A DNA stretch of 64,000 nucleotides from Gemmatimonas phototrophica (GTDB lineage: Bacteria; Gemmatimonadota; Gemmatimonadetes; Gemmatimonadales; Gemmatimonadaceae). Under the pieces are notes generated by a model. That model had not been told where the DNA came from. It made no database searches and saw nothing but the letters and a program-made list of their open reading frames with translations. Location of the stretch: assembly GCA_945869195.1 (NCBI GenBank), contig CAMBNV010000001.1, positions 434,001 to 498,000 on the forward strand, read 5' to 3'. Positions 56,701 to 63,342 of this stretch are shown piece by piece (the first letter of the stretch is position 1; the number at the start of each line of letters is the position of its first letter). Position numbers and translations under genes: made by a program.

Positions 56701-57006
56701 GGTGCTGGTGCCGCCGGTGGTCAGGCGGCCGCCATGGGTCTCGATCAGGACAAGCTCTTTGCGATCATGAGCGCACTCGGCGTGACCCAGGGCGGCGGCG
56801 GTGGTGGCGGATTCGGTGGCGGATTCGGTGGCGGCGCGCCGCTGGTCAACACCGGCGACTATCTCGTCTCGATCACGATCGACGGCAAGGTTATGCAGCA
56901 GACGTTGCGCGTGGTGCAGCACTCGGGCGGCGGCATGGCTGGCTTCCCGTTCGAGGTGGAGGCGATGCTCAACGCCTATGCGGAGTGGATGAACGACCAC
57001 CAGTAG
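53716..57006 (+). CDS. Exported VPS10/BNR-repeat (sortilin-like) protein with Gly-rich tail
   Basis: 1096 residues with a signal peptide (ending AFAQ). Many Asp-box/BNR repeats such as STDGGLTW, TTDGGTTW, SADGGTTW and SSDRGTTW predict a ten-bladed beta-propeller like the sortilin VPS10 domain. Residues about 820-930 resemble a small beta domain. Near residues 940-1040 comes a Gly-rich low-complexity segment with runs of more than ten Gly and Gly-Gly-Phe repeats, then a short C-terminal beta segment. Such proteins are abundant in Gemmatimonadota and Acidobacteriota; the function is unproven. They may bind or degrade extracellular polymers. Confidence 0.88.
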   Translation: MRLHRFLSMCVGATALATALAAVPAFAQTVDQTLIDALRWRQVGPANMMGRVADVEGIPWPSRTFFVAAAAGGVWKTTNNGTTFRSVFENYGVASLGDLAIAPSDTMVVYLGTGEPNSRNSISPGGGVFKSTDGGLTWKFSGLKETQHIGRIVVHPTNPNIAWVAALGAAWTTNKERGLYKTTDGGTTWVLKKFINDSTGFVDVDLDPRNPDVLFAASYQRLRGAYFLASGGAGSALWRSTDGGESWTEVKGGNFPATKKGRIEVAIAGSNGDVVYAMVEADSTPNPRPAAGSRAQTLNSGLYRSADGGTTWEKTASENVRPFYYSQVRVHPTNPDRVWFSSTPVRVSDEGGKNSRAATVGIHVDHHAMWIDPKDPQRHLVGNDGGIGISNDNGGSFTFPNTFALAQPYNVSFDMAVPYNVCAGLQDNGSWCGPSRRKQGSITNSMWFTFNGGDGFVTAQDPTDSDIIYGESQGGNISRYQVSTSQRTSLQKPNYRAQYMAWEDSIMTVRGDTTVAASAAQKKLLAELRAQQKSDSVALTLRWNWNTPFLISAHNPQVLYFGANRVLKSVKRGDGMYPISGDLSYADTMKIRVSTRTTGGITIDATGAETFGTITSLNESSLRAGSLYAGTDDGRVWTTANDGGTWTEVTANVKGVPAGSYVSRIEPSHYDVNTFYVTYDNHRRGDFTPYAFATADGGRTFRSIAGGLPTGAADFVHVVREDPKNRNLLFAGTDVGAYVSSDRGTTWTKFMTGLPTVPVHDLQIHPRESELIAATHGRALWIVDIAPLQQTTATVAAMPAYLFAPRTAFQWGERAYNGESVGNQIFQATSSQYGADIWYRLTKAGGPSRIIIQDAKGDTLQTLTGPGGAGLHRVSWNFNGRAPARVALKGAALRDSLLQARRVVAAFDSIEKAGNVPKAALDLIRTNIDQGGQGLQAMARAFGFAGGGGGGGGGGGAGGGAGMGGGQPPRWNDRPAEGAAVPAAPAPGAGGRGGAGAGAAGGQAAAMGLDQDKLFAIMSALGVTQGGGGGGGFGGGFGGGAPLVNTGDYLVSITIDGKVMQQTLRVVQHSGGGMAGFPFEVEAMLNAYAEWMNDHQ

Positions 57007-57031
57007 TCGGTCGGGCAGTCCCTGAAGTGCG

Positions 57032-57071
57032 CAACGGCCGGATCACGCGATGCAACGTGATCCGGCCGTTG
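57032..57071. terminator. Strong hairpin terminator between convergent genes
   Basis: A perfect 16-base-pair stem (57032-57047 with 57056-57071) closes an 8-base loop. It lies 26 bases after the BNR protein stop and 8 bases from the GHL10 stop on the other strand. No clear T-run follows on either side, but the position and stability suggest it ends both transcripts. Confidence 0.8.
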
Positions 57072-57078
57072 GTGCTTC

Positions 57079-58650
57079 TCAGTCGGGTCGCCGCATCACA
57101 TGGGCCGGCCCTTCGATCGCCGCTCCATCAACCGCGCGTACGGCAATGCGATCCGCCGCCGCCGCGATCGGCACGTCACGATCCTGACCGCGCACGAGTG
57201 TGCTGCTCCAGACGCCGCTCGCCAGGCGCACCTGCACCAGCCACCAGCGCGGGAGTTCGCTACCCGATGGTGTGATCCGCGCCGTCATCGCCCCGCCATC
57301 ATCGCGCCGGATGACCACCCGCGGCGCCCCCTGCGGCGCAACGGCGAGCCAGGGCGAGGGAGGGACCAGCGCGGGCGCCCCATACGATTGGCGCGCCATC
57401 CGCGTCGCGATCGAATCGCGATTCTCGAGAAACACCTTCGCCGAAAAATGGATATTCCCGCCTGCCCCGGCTTCGGCGCGCGTGGCCGCGACCTGTGACA
57501 CGATCTCGCTCGTCCGCCAGGGTGTGCGCGATTGCTCGCCGACACGGTTCGAGTGATTCCCAGGCCAGAGGTGCCGACCGAAGACGTTCTGCTCGGCCCA
57601 CCACCGCAGCAACACCGGGTAGGCCTGTGCCTGCTGCGCGACCGGCCAATAGAGCTGGGGCGCAAAGTAATCCACCCACCCCTCGCGCAACCACTTTCGC
57701 GCGTCGGCATAGAGCTCCGTATACGCGTCAAAGCCGCGGATCTGATCGGGAAAGCCGGGCCGCCAGATCCCGAACGGACTCACGCCAAACTTCACCCCGG
57801 GCTTCGTCTCGTGAATGCGATGGTAGAGCTCCTGGACCAGCTGGTCCACGTTGTCGCGCCGCCAGTCGTCGCGCGCGAGCGTCCCACCACTGCTGAGGTA
57901 GCGCGCATAGCTCCGCGCATCGGGAAAGTCGGCAAGTCCACCGCCGGGGCCGCGCTCTTTGTACGGGTAGAAGTAGTCGTCGAGATGCACGCCGTCGATG
58001 TCATACCGCGTCACCACATCGAGGATCACACGCACCGTGTGCTCGCGCACGGCCGGCTCACCGGGGTCCATCCAGAGATGCGTGCCATACGTCTTCACGA
58101 GCTCGGGGCGCCGGCGCGTCAGGTGCCGCGACGAGAGCGGTCCCGTCGCCGACGGATGCCGCGCACGATACGGATTGAACCAGGCGTGCAGTTCCAGTCC
58201 GCGCGCGTGCGCCTCCTGGACCGCGAACGCGAGCGGATCCCACGCCGGCTTGGGCGCGACGCCCTGACGGCCGGTGAGATACTCCGACCAGGGCTCGAGT
58301 TTCGATGCATACAGTGCGTCGCCGGCCGGCCGCACCTGAAAGATGACCGCGTTTAAACCCGCAGCCCGGGCGCGCTCGAGCAGCGTGATGAGTTCGCGCT
58401 TCGCCGCCGCGGTCGAGAGACCCCGGCGCGAAGGCCAGTCGATGTTGTCCACCGACGCAACCCAGACGCCGCGAAACTCTCGCCCAACGCTGGGAGGCAC
58501 GCAGCTCGGGTCAGCCAGCAGGCACGCGACCGGCAGGGCACGCAACAGAAGAGGTGATGGGGCAGGCGACTGGGTGGCGAGCGGCCGCACCGCCAGCATC
58601 ACCGCTGCGAACGAAACAGTAGCCCGCCACGCACTCCGCATTCGTTTCAT
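57079..58650 (-). CDS. GHL10-type glycosidase (DigH/YngK-like)
   Basis: 523 residues with a signal peptide. The GHL10 hallmarks are REFRGVWVASVDNIDWPS at the barrel entry, AVIFQVRPAGDALY, ELHAWFNPYR, DGVHLDDYFYPY and KFGVSPFGIWRPG. The E. coli relative DigH cleaves denuded peptidoglycan glycans at the septum, so a cell-wall role is plausible. The C-terminal domain (about residues 420-520) is a beta-sandwich of unknown binding role. It starts 18 bases after the PCuAC gene, so it is probably the third gene of the SCO1-PCuAC operon. Confidence 0.89.
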   Translation of the reverse strand: MKRMRSAWRATVSFAAVMLAVRPLATQSPAPSPLLLRALPVACLLADPSCVPPSVGREFRGVWVASVDNIDWPSRRGLSTAAAKRELITLLERARAAGLNAVIFQVRPAGDALYASKLEPWSEYLTGRQGVAPKPAWDPLAFAVQEAHARGLELHAWFNPYRARHPSATGPLSSRHLTRRRPELVKTYGTHLWMDPGEPAVREHTVRVILDVVTRYDIDGVHLDDYFYPYKERGPGGGLADFPDARSYARYLSSGGTLARDDWRRDNVDQLVQELYHRIHETKPGVKFGVSPFGIWRPGFPDQIRGFDAYTELYADARKWLREGWVDYFAPQLYWPVAQQAQAYPVLLRWWAEQNVFGRHLWPGNHSNRVGEQSRTPWRTSEIVSQVAATRAEAGAGGNIHFSAKVFLENRDSIATRMARQSYGAPALVPPSPWLAVAPQGAPRVVIRRDDGGAMTARITPSGSELPRWWLVQVRLASGVWSSTLVRGQDRDVPIAAAADRIAVRAVDGAAIEGPAHVMRRPD

Positions 58651-58668
58651 GGCTCCGCGACCCTCAAG

Positions 58669-59127
58669 TTATGGCTTCCGAACTCCGGCGCGCACTTCGA
58701 TCGTGGTACCCGACACGAACGTCAGCGTCACCACGACCGTGTCGTCCTCAACCAGCGGACGCCTGAGTCGCGTGAGCATCAGGTGCGCGCCCATCGGACG
58801 CAACGGCACGCTGTCCTGTGCAGGCACCGGCAGCGCCCGCAACTGCGCCATGTGCATGGTGCCGTTCTGCGCCATGGAGATGTGCAACCCGACGTCTTCG
58901 GCGACGTCGCTCGTCACGGCGCTCAACGTATCGGAGACCATCGCCGCGTTGTCGACGGTCAAATAGACGGCGGTCGTCGCGCCACTATCGGCAGCGCGTG
59001 CCCACGCCTCCGTCACGGTCAGCGGCGGCGTCGCTTGCGCATCGGTCAACCAGGCCGCCGGTCGGTCGCACGCGGCGACGCCCAGCGTGCTAACGCAGGC
59101 GACGAAGATCTTCGGCCAGCTCTTCAC
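58669..59127 (-). CDS. Copper chaperone PCu(A)C, lipoprotein
   Basis: 152 residues from GTG 59127. The N-terminus ends in a lipobox-like VAAC20. The copper motif H-M-x10-M-x21-H-x-M is satisfied exactly by His82, Met93, His115 and Met117. PCuAC carries Cu(I) in the periplasm and, with SCO1, fills the CuA site of cytochrome c oxidase. The start lies 38 bases inside the SCO1 gene, so translation is coupled. No cytochrome oxidase genes are in the window. Confidence 0.93.
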   Translation of the reverse strand: MKSWPKIFVACVSTLGVAACDRPAAWLTDAQATPPLTVTEAWARAADSGATTAVYLTVDNAAMVSDTLSAVTSDVAEDVGLHISMAQNGTMHMAQLRALPVPAQDSVPLRPMGAHLMLTRLRRPLVEDDTVVVTLTFVSGTTIEVRAGVRKP

Positions 59128-59674
59128 CGCGCACCCCCGATGGGATCATGAGAACGAGACGCCCCTGGCGGTCCACCACGAAGCTCTGTGCCGGATGCGC
59201 GACGCTGTAGTCGTTGGTGCGGGTATCCCCTTCGGGATAGGCGGCGATGCCCCAGTCGCGCATGAGGACCGCGAGTTCGATCTCCGACGGCGCGAGGCCC
59301 ACAAACGCCGGGTCGAACTGCTGTGCGTACGCCGCCACGAGCTCGGGCGTATCACGCGGCGGGTCCACACTGACCAGCACAAAGCGCACCCCCAACGTGT
59401 CGGCGCCGAGCGCACGTTTGGCGCGGGCCCAATCAGAGAGCATGGTGGGGCAGACGTCCGGGCAGTGTGTATATCCGAAGTAGAGGACTACCAAGCTTTC
59501 TTTCGCCTCAACGAGCACAAAGCGCGTCGCCGGATCCGCGAGCGCCCCTGCCACCGTCAGCGGGGGTGCCGCGAGCGCCGGATCGAGCCTGGTGCCGTGC
59601 CACGGCCGGTCGCTGCAGGCAGCGAGCGCGAGCGCGACGCCCGTGATGATGCGGAGGAGATGCCGGCGGTCCAT
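59090..59674 (-). CDS. SCO1/SenC copper-binding thioredoxin-fold lipoprotein
   Basis: 194 residues from ATG 59674. The lipobox LAAC20 follows a short hydrophobic leader. The copper motif Cys71-x3-Cys75 is in YFGYTHCPDVCPTML, and a later His (AHPAQSFVVD) completes the site. SCO1 delivers copper or reduces the CuA cysteines of cytochrome c oxidase. A TATCTTCCG element ends six bases before the ATG, suggesting a leaderless message. A longer in-frame start would add 17 residues but has no support. Confidence 0.93.
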   Translation of the reverse strand: MDRRHLLRIITGVALALAACSDRPWHGTRLDPALAAPPLTVAGALADPATRFVLVEAKESLVVLYFGYTHCPDVCPTMLSDWARAKRALGADTLGVRFVLVSVDPPRDTPELVAAYAQQFDPAFVGLAPSEIELAVLMRDWGIAAYPEGDTRTNDYSVAHPAQSFVVDRQGRLVLMIPSGVRGEELAEDLRRLR

Positions 59675-59743
59675 GAGCGGAAGATAGTCAGTGGCTCTGC
59701 CAGGACCGCACTCGCCGCGTGTCAATCCTCCGCCGGCGCGCTC

Positions 59744-59779
59744 TTGCCCTGCGTCGTTGCCACATTACTATTTAGTTAT
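59744..59779 (+). promoter_or_regulatory. Promoter and ArsR-type operator of the sulfur operon, leaderless
   Basis: TTGCCC (59744-59749) and TACTAT (59766-59771) are 16 bases apart. A start about eight bases after the -10 box would fall at the ATG itself (59780), so no Shine-Dalgarno is needed, and none is seen. The sequence ATTACTATTTAGTTAT (59764-59779) is a near-palindrome (6 of 7 pairs) that covers the -10 box, the expected site for the ArsR repressor encoded at the end of the operon. Confidence 0.65.
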
Positions 59780-60529
59780 ATGTCAATCTTGGCCACCATC
59801 CTTGCCCTGTTCATCGGCCTGACGCTGGGCCTCCTCGGTGGTGGTGGGTCGATCCTGACCGTCCCCGTCTTCGTCTACGCGCTCGGTCTCGACCCAAAAC
59901 GCGCGATCGCAATGAGCCTCCCCGTTGTCGGAGGGGCCGCCTTCATCGGCGCACTCCAGCACTGGCGCCATCAGAACGTCGTCCTCCGCACGGCGCTCCC
60001 GTTTGGCGCCGCCGCCATGCTTGGGGCGTTCGTCGGTGCGCGTCTCGCCGGCGGCCTCAACGGTCAGGTCCAGCTCGCGATCTTCTCCGTCGTCATGATC
60101 GCCGCCGCCTTTTCCATGCTCCGCAGTGCCCGCGCCACTGAGCCCACTCTACCACCCGCGACGCGCCACTGGAGCGCACTCCTCGGCATCGGTCTCGGCG
60201 TCGGCTCTGTGACCGGCCTCGTCGGTGCCGGTGGTGGATTCCTCATTGTGCCCGCGCTCGTAATCCTCGGCGGCCTCTCCATGCCGCAGGCAGTCGGCAC
60301 GTCGCTCCTCGTGATCGCGATGAACACCACCGCCGGGTTCCTCGGCTATCGGGGCACCGTCGATATCGAGTGGCCTCTCGTCCTACATTTCGGCGGTGTG
60401 GCCGCCCTCGGTATCCTCGTCGGTTCGTCGCTCGTCCCGTACGTCCCGCACCGCGCGCTCAAGCAGGCGTTTGCCGTGCTGCTCGCCGTTGTCGGCTCGC
60501 TGATCCTGTATCAACACCTCACGCTCTGA
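59780..60529 (+). CDS. TSUP (TauE/SafE) family membrane transporter
   Basis: 249 residues and about eight hydrophobic helices, with the repeated TSUP motif G-x-GGG: LLGGGGSILTVPVFVY near residues 18-33 and LVGAGGGFLIVPALV in the second half. The family moves sulfite, thiosulfate, sulfonates or related anions, mostly outward. It heads an operon with a persulfide dioxygenase-like enzyme (15 bases later) and an ArsR regulator, so it likely exports sulfite or thiosulfate made from persulfides. ATG 59780 directly follows the operator; the frame upstream is not membrane-like. Confidence 0.9.
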   Translation: MSILATILALFIGLTLGLLGGGGSILTVPVFVYALGLDPKRAIAMSLPVVGGAAFIGALQHWRHQNVVLRTALPFGAAAMLGAFVGARLAGGLNGQVQLAIFSVVMIAAAFSMLRSARATEPTLPPATRHWSALLGIGLGVGSVTGLVGAGGGFLIVPALVILGGLSMPQAVGTSLLVIAMNTTAGFLGYRGTVDIEWPLVLHFGGVAALGILVGSSLVPYVPHRALKQAFAVLLAVVGSLILYQHLTL

Positions 60530-60544
60530 TTCCCTGAGACCGCT

Positions 60545-61984
60545 GTGTTCCTCAAACGATTCTATGATGACGGCCTCGCACAGGCCTCGTACCTGATCGG
60601 CTGCGCGGCGACGGGCGAGGCGCTCGTGATTGACGCCACCCGTGATATCGCACCCTATCTCGCCGCCGCGGCCGCGGAACAGCTGCGCATCACGCAGGTG
60701 AGCGAGACGCACATCCATGCCGACTTTGTCTCGGGCTCGCGCGAACTCGCGCACGCCACGGGCGCCACGCTCTTGCTCAGCGCCGAGGGCGGCACCGACT
60801 GGCAGTATGCGTTCGCCAGCGAGGACCAGGCGACGCTCCTGCGCGACGGCGACATCATCACGGTCGGCAACATCCGCGTAGAGGTCCTGCACACCCCCGG
60901 TCACACCCCGGAGCATCTCTCGTTCCTCGTCACCGACACCGCCGGCGCCAACGCGCCGATCGGTATCCTGACCGGCGACTTTGTTTTCGTCGGCGACGTC
61001 GGCCGCCCCGACCTCCTCGAGCGCGCCGCCAAGCTTGCGAACACCATGGAAGTTGGCGCCCGCCAGCTCTTTCATTCACTCGAGCGATTCCGCGCCCTTC
61101 CGGAGTTCGTACAGGTCTGGCCGGGACATGGCGCAGGCTCCGCCTGCGGGAAGTCGCTCGGCGCGGTACCCACCTCGACTGTCGGGTACGAGAAGCGCTT
61201 CAACTGGGGCGTCGGCACGAGCACGGAGGCCGACTTTGTCGCGATGGTGCTCGCCGGTCAGCCCGAGCCACCGCGGTACTTCGCGCAGATGAAGCGCATC
61301 AACCGCGACGGCCCGGGCCTCTTGGGCGCATTCCCGCAGCCCACGCAGGCGGCGCTCGGACTGGTCCAGCGCGCGCTCGCCGACGGCTGCACTGTTATCG
61401 ACACGCGCCCCGCGACCGCGTTCGCCACCGCGCACCTACCCGGCAGCATCAATATTCCGCTGAACAGGAGTTTCTCCACCTGGGCCGGATGGCTTGTCTC
61501 CTACGATGTCGACATCCATCTCATCGCCGAGGATCACTCGGCGGTACTGCGCGCGGTGCGCGAACTCGCCCTGATCGGTCTAGACCGCACCATCGCCTGG
61601 TCTGGCCCATCGGTGCTCAATGAATGGCAGCGCGCAGACCAGGCGCTCGGCACCGTCGCCAAGATCGACGCGACCGCTCTTGCCGCACTCGTCTCGCGCG
61701 GTGCGGTCACCGTGATCGACGTCCGGAATCAGTCCGAGTGGGAGGCAGGGCATCTTCCGCGCGCGATGCATATTCCCGTCGGCTATCTCCAGGAGCGACT
61801 CGCCGACATTCCGCGCGACCAGCCGATCGTGTTGCACTGCGAGGCCGGGGGGCGCTCGGCGATCGCGATCTCGCTGGTGCAGAAGCTCGGCGTCACCACT
61901 GCCGCCGACCTGGTCGGCGGCCTGCGCGCCTGGCGACTGGCCGGTCATGAGGTCGTCCGCGACCGCAGCGCGACGGAGGGTTGA
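60545..61984 (+). CDS. Metallo-beta-lactamase/double rhodanese fusion (persulfide dioxygenase-like)
   Basis: 479 residues from GTG 60545. Residues 1-250 are an ETHE1/CstB-like metallo-beta-lactamase domain: THIHADFVSG gives His56, His58 and Asp60, with TPGHTPEHL and the late WPGHGAGSACGK. Phe61 stands where ETHE1 has His. Two rhodanese domains follow. The first (about 270-350, VIDTRPATAFATAHLPG) has no active-site Cys. The second (VIDVRNQSEWEAGHLP) has Cys432 in LHCEAGGRSA. The enzyme would oxidise glutathione or protein persulfide to sulfite and transfer sulfur. Confidence 0.91.
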   Translation: MFLKRFYDDGLAQASYLIGCAATGEALVIDATRDIAPYLAAAAAEQLRITQVSETHIHADFVSGSRELAHATGATLLLSAEGGTDWQYAFASEDQATLLRDGDIITVGNIRVEVLHTPGHTPEHLSFLVTDTAGANAPIGILTGDFVFVGDVGRPDLLERAAKLANTMEVGARQLFHSLERFRALPEFVQVWPGHGAGSACGKSLGAVPTSTVGYEKRFNWGVGTSTEADFVAMVLAGQPEPPRYFAQMKRINRDGPGLLGAFPQPTQAALGLVQRALADGCTVIDTRPATAFATAHLPGSINIPLNRSFSTWAGWLVSYDVDIHLIAEDHSAVLRAVRELALIGLDRTIAWSGPSVLNEWQRADQALGTVAKIDATALAALVSRGAVTVIDVRNQSEWEAGHLPRAMHIPVGYLQERLADIPRDQPIVLHCEAGGRSAIAISLVQKLGVTTAADLVGGLRAWRLAGHEVVRDRSATEG

Positions 61985-61986
61985 GT

Positions 61987-62322
61987 ATGGCCCCGAAGGT
62001 GATGACCCCAGCCCTGCTCGACCAGCTCGCCGAGCGATTTAAGGCCCTCGGCGAACCAGCGCGACTTCAACTCCTCTCGGCGCTCCGGCAGCGGGAGCAG
62101 ACCGTCTCTCAACTCGTCCAGTCCACCGGACTTGGCCAGGCCAACGTGTCAAAGCACCTCCAGCTACTCTGCAGCGCCGGCTTCATCGCACGGCGCAGGG
62201 CAGGCATTTTCGCCTTCTATACACTCGCCGACGACGGTGTTTTTGCGCTCTGCGACCTGATGTGTGGCCGCATTGAGCGGAGCCACCGAGAACAGCGCGC
62301 AGCGCTGAAGCTGGCGCGGTGA
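61987..62322 (+). CDS. ArsR-family transcriptional repressor
   Basis: 111 residues from ATG 61987, three bases after the preceding stop; a TTG at 61981 would overlap it. The winged helix-turn-helix is clear: RFKALGEPARLQLLSAL, then TVSQLVQSTGLGQANVSKHLQLL and a wing RRRAGIFAFYTL. Cys62, Cys89 and Cys93 are the only cysteines. The Cys pair of BigR/SqrR persulfide sensors (in helix 2 and near the C-terminus) is not matched at the first site, where Ser31 or a neighbour stands. Its operon position still points to sulfur-responsive control of the TSUP gene. Confidence 0.92.
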   Translation: MAPKVMTPALLDQLAERFKALGEPARLQLLSALRQREQTVSQLVQSTGLGQANVSKHLQLLCSAGFIARRRAGIFAFYTLADDGVFALCDLMCGRIERSHREQRAALKLAR

Positions 62323-62330
62323 AACGGAAA

Positions 62331-62354
62331 AGGGCGGCCCCGTTGGGCCGCCCT
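62331..62354 (-). terminator. Intrinsic terminator of tRNA-Cys
   Basis: A perfect 10-base-pair GC stem (62331-62340 with 62345-62354) has a 4-base loop. On the minus strand it is followed by TTTTCC, as in a normal intrinsic terminator. It lies 27 bases after the tRNA 3' end. On the plus strand it may also end the ArsR transcript, but no T-run follows there. Confidence 0.85.
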
Positions 62355-62380
62355 CCTCACATCTCACACCCGCCTTACAG

Positions 62381-62452
62381 AGGCGCCGGTCGGAATCGAA
62401 CCGACGAATAGCAGATTTGCAGTCTGCCGCCTTACCACTTGGCCACGGCGCC
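62381..62452 (-). tRNA. tRNA-Cys (anticodon GCA)
   Basis: The 72-base gene folds as a full cloverleaf. The acceptor stem is GGCGCCG/CGGCGCC, the anticodon loop CTGCAAA is at 62416-62422 (GCA at 62418-62420), and the T loop is TTCGAAT. The discriminator is U, as expected for tRNA-Cys. CCA is not encoded. Confidence 0.98.
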
Positions 62453-62460
62453 GTGGACGA

Positions 62461-62489
62461 AAGGTAGTCTGAGGTCGCCCTCCTCTCAA
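62461..62489 (-). promoter_or_regulatory. Sigma-70-type promoter of tRNA-Cys
   Basis: On the minus strand TTGAGA (62484-62489) and TACCTT (62461-62466) are separated by exactly 17 bases. The tRNA 5' end at 62452 is eight bases past the -10 box, so little or no leader is transcribed. Confidence 0.8.
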
Positions 62490-62559
62490 GGAACGCGGCG
62501 ACGGCCTCCCACGGTGCCGCCGGACCCCGCCCATCGCGCTGACTCGAGCCGAACATCCC

Positions 62560-63097
62560 ATGCGATACGCGACCCGACTCGTTGTTCCGCGCTGTGTCTT
62601 CATCGGTGCGTGCAGCCTTGCGGGGCCCGGGAGTGCCGCCCCTGCCAAGGTGCTGACCGACGCTAACATCAACGCGCGCATCCTGGCCGCCAGTACCGCC
62701 GAGATCCGCTATGCGGCGCTCGCATTGGCCACGAGCCAGGACGCTCGGGTCCTGGCCTGTACAACTATGGTGACGATCGATCATGACGCGATCAACCGGG
62801 CGGTCCTCGCGCTGGTAACAGGCCGGAGTATTACTCCCGCGGACAATCAACGTGCGATCGATCTGCACGACGCCGCCGAAACCCAGCGCCGGCTCTTTCG
62901 GGCGCTCGCGGGGGGCGCGTTTGATAGCGCGTATATTTTTCAATGAAGTGCGTGATCACCAGTCGCTCCTCCGCGCGCTCGACGGGACGCTGATCACTTC
63001 TGCTGTCAGCGCGCAGCTCCCCGCCCTACTCATAAGAACTGCGTCCAGCGGAGGGGCGCACCTGAGACAGCCGCAGGCACTGGCGGCGGCGAGGTGA
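62560..63097 (+). pseudogene. DUF4142 protein gene split by a frameshift
   Basis: Two frames together form one DUF4142 protein. The first (62560-62946) gives a signal-like start, ANINARILAASTAEI, ALATSQDARVLACTTMVTIDHDAIN and GAFDSAYI, then stops. The second frame continues with NEVRDHQSLLRALDGTLITSAVS and a final HLRQPQALAA, ending at 63097. The switch falls at TATATTTTTCAATG (near 62932-62945), where one extra T in a five-T run explains it. DUF4142 proteins are exported four-helix bundles of unknown, often stress-related, function. It could be a broken gene, a slippage site or a sequencing error. Confidence 0.8.
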
Positions 63098-63216
63098 CAG
63101 TTACCGTAAGTCGTTGTGAAATAGAGAGTTATGCAGCATCCAGTCGTTGTGCACTGTTACACTCCGCCTTTCTCAGCTAAAACCAGTGATTTTCGAAAAG
63201 CCCCACCTGTTACTGA

Positions 63217-63231
63217 ATATTTGCAAAATAT
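63217..63231. promoter_or_regulatory. Inverted repeat upstream of the glnN promoter
   Basis: ATATTT and AAATAT flank GCA as a perfect 6-3-6 palindrome, 34 bases upstream of the -35 box, in an AT-rich stretch that stands out from the GC-rich genome. It could be an operator; no known nitrogen regulator site (NtrC, GlnR) is matched. Confidence 0.35.
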
Positions 63232-63265
63232 GCGCATGTTGCAGAACGTATATGGCGTATTTGGC

Positions 63266-63294
63266 TTGAAACGTGTGTATCGATGAACTATATT
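63266..63294 (+). promoter_or_regulatory. Strong promoter of glnN
   Basis: TTGAAA (63266-63271) and TATATT (63289-63294) are separated by exactly 17 bases. This is the closest match to the sigma-70 consensus that I see in the window. A start near 63301 gives a leader of about 42 bases before the ATG at 63343. Confidence 0.85.
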
Positions 63295-63342
63295 TGCTGT
63301 CTTCGCACAAGCAGGCGAACACATCTTAAATAAGGCCTAGCC

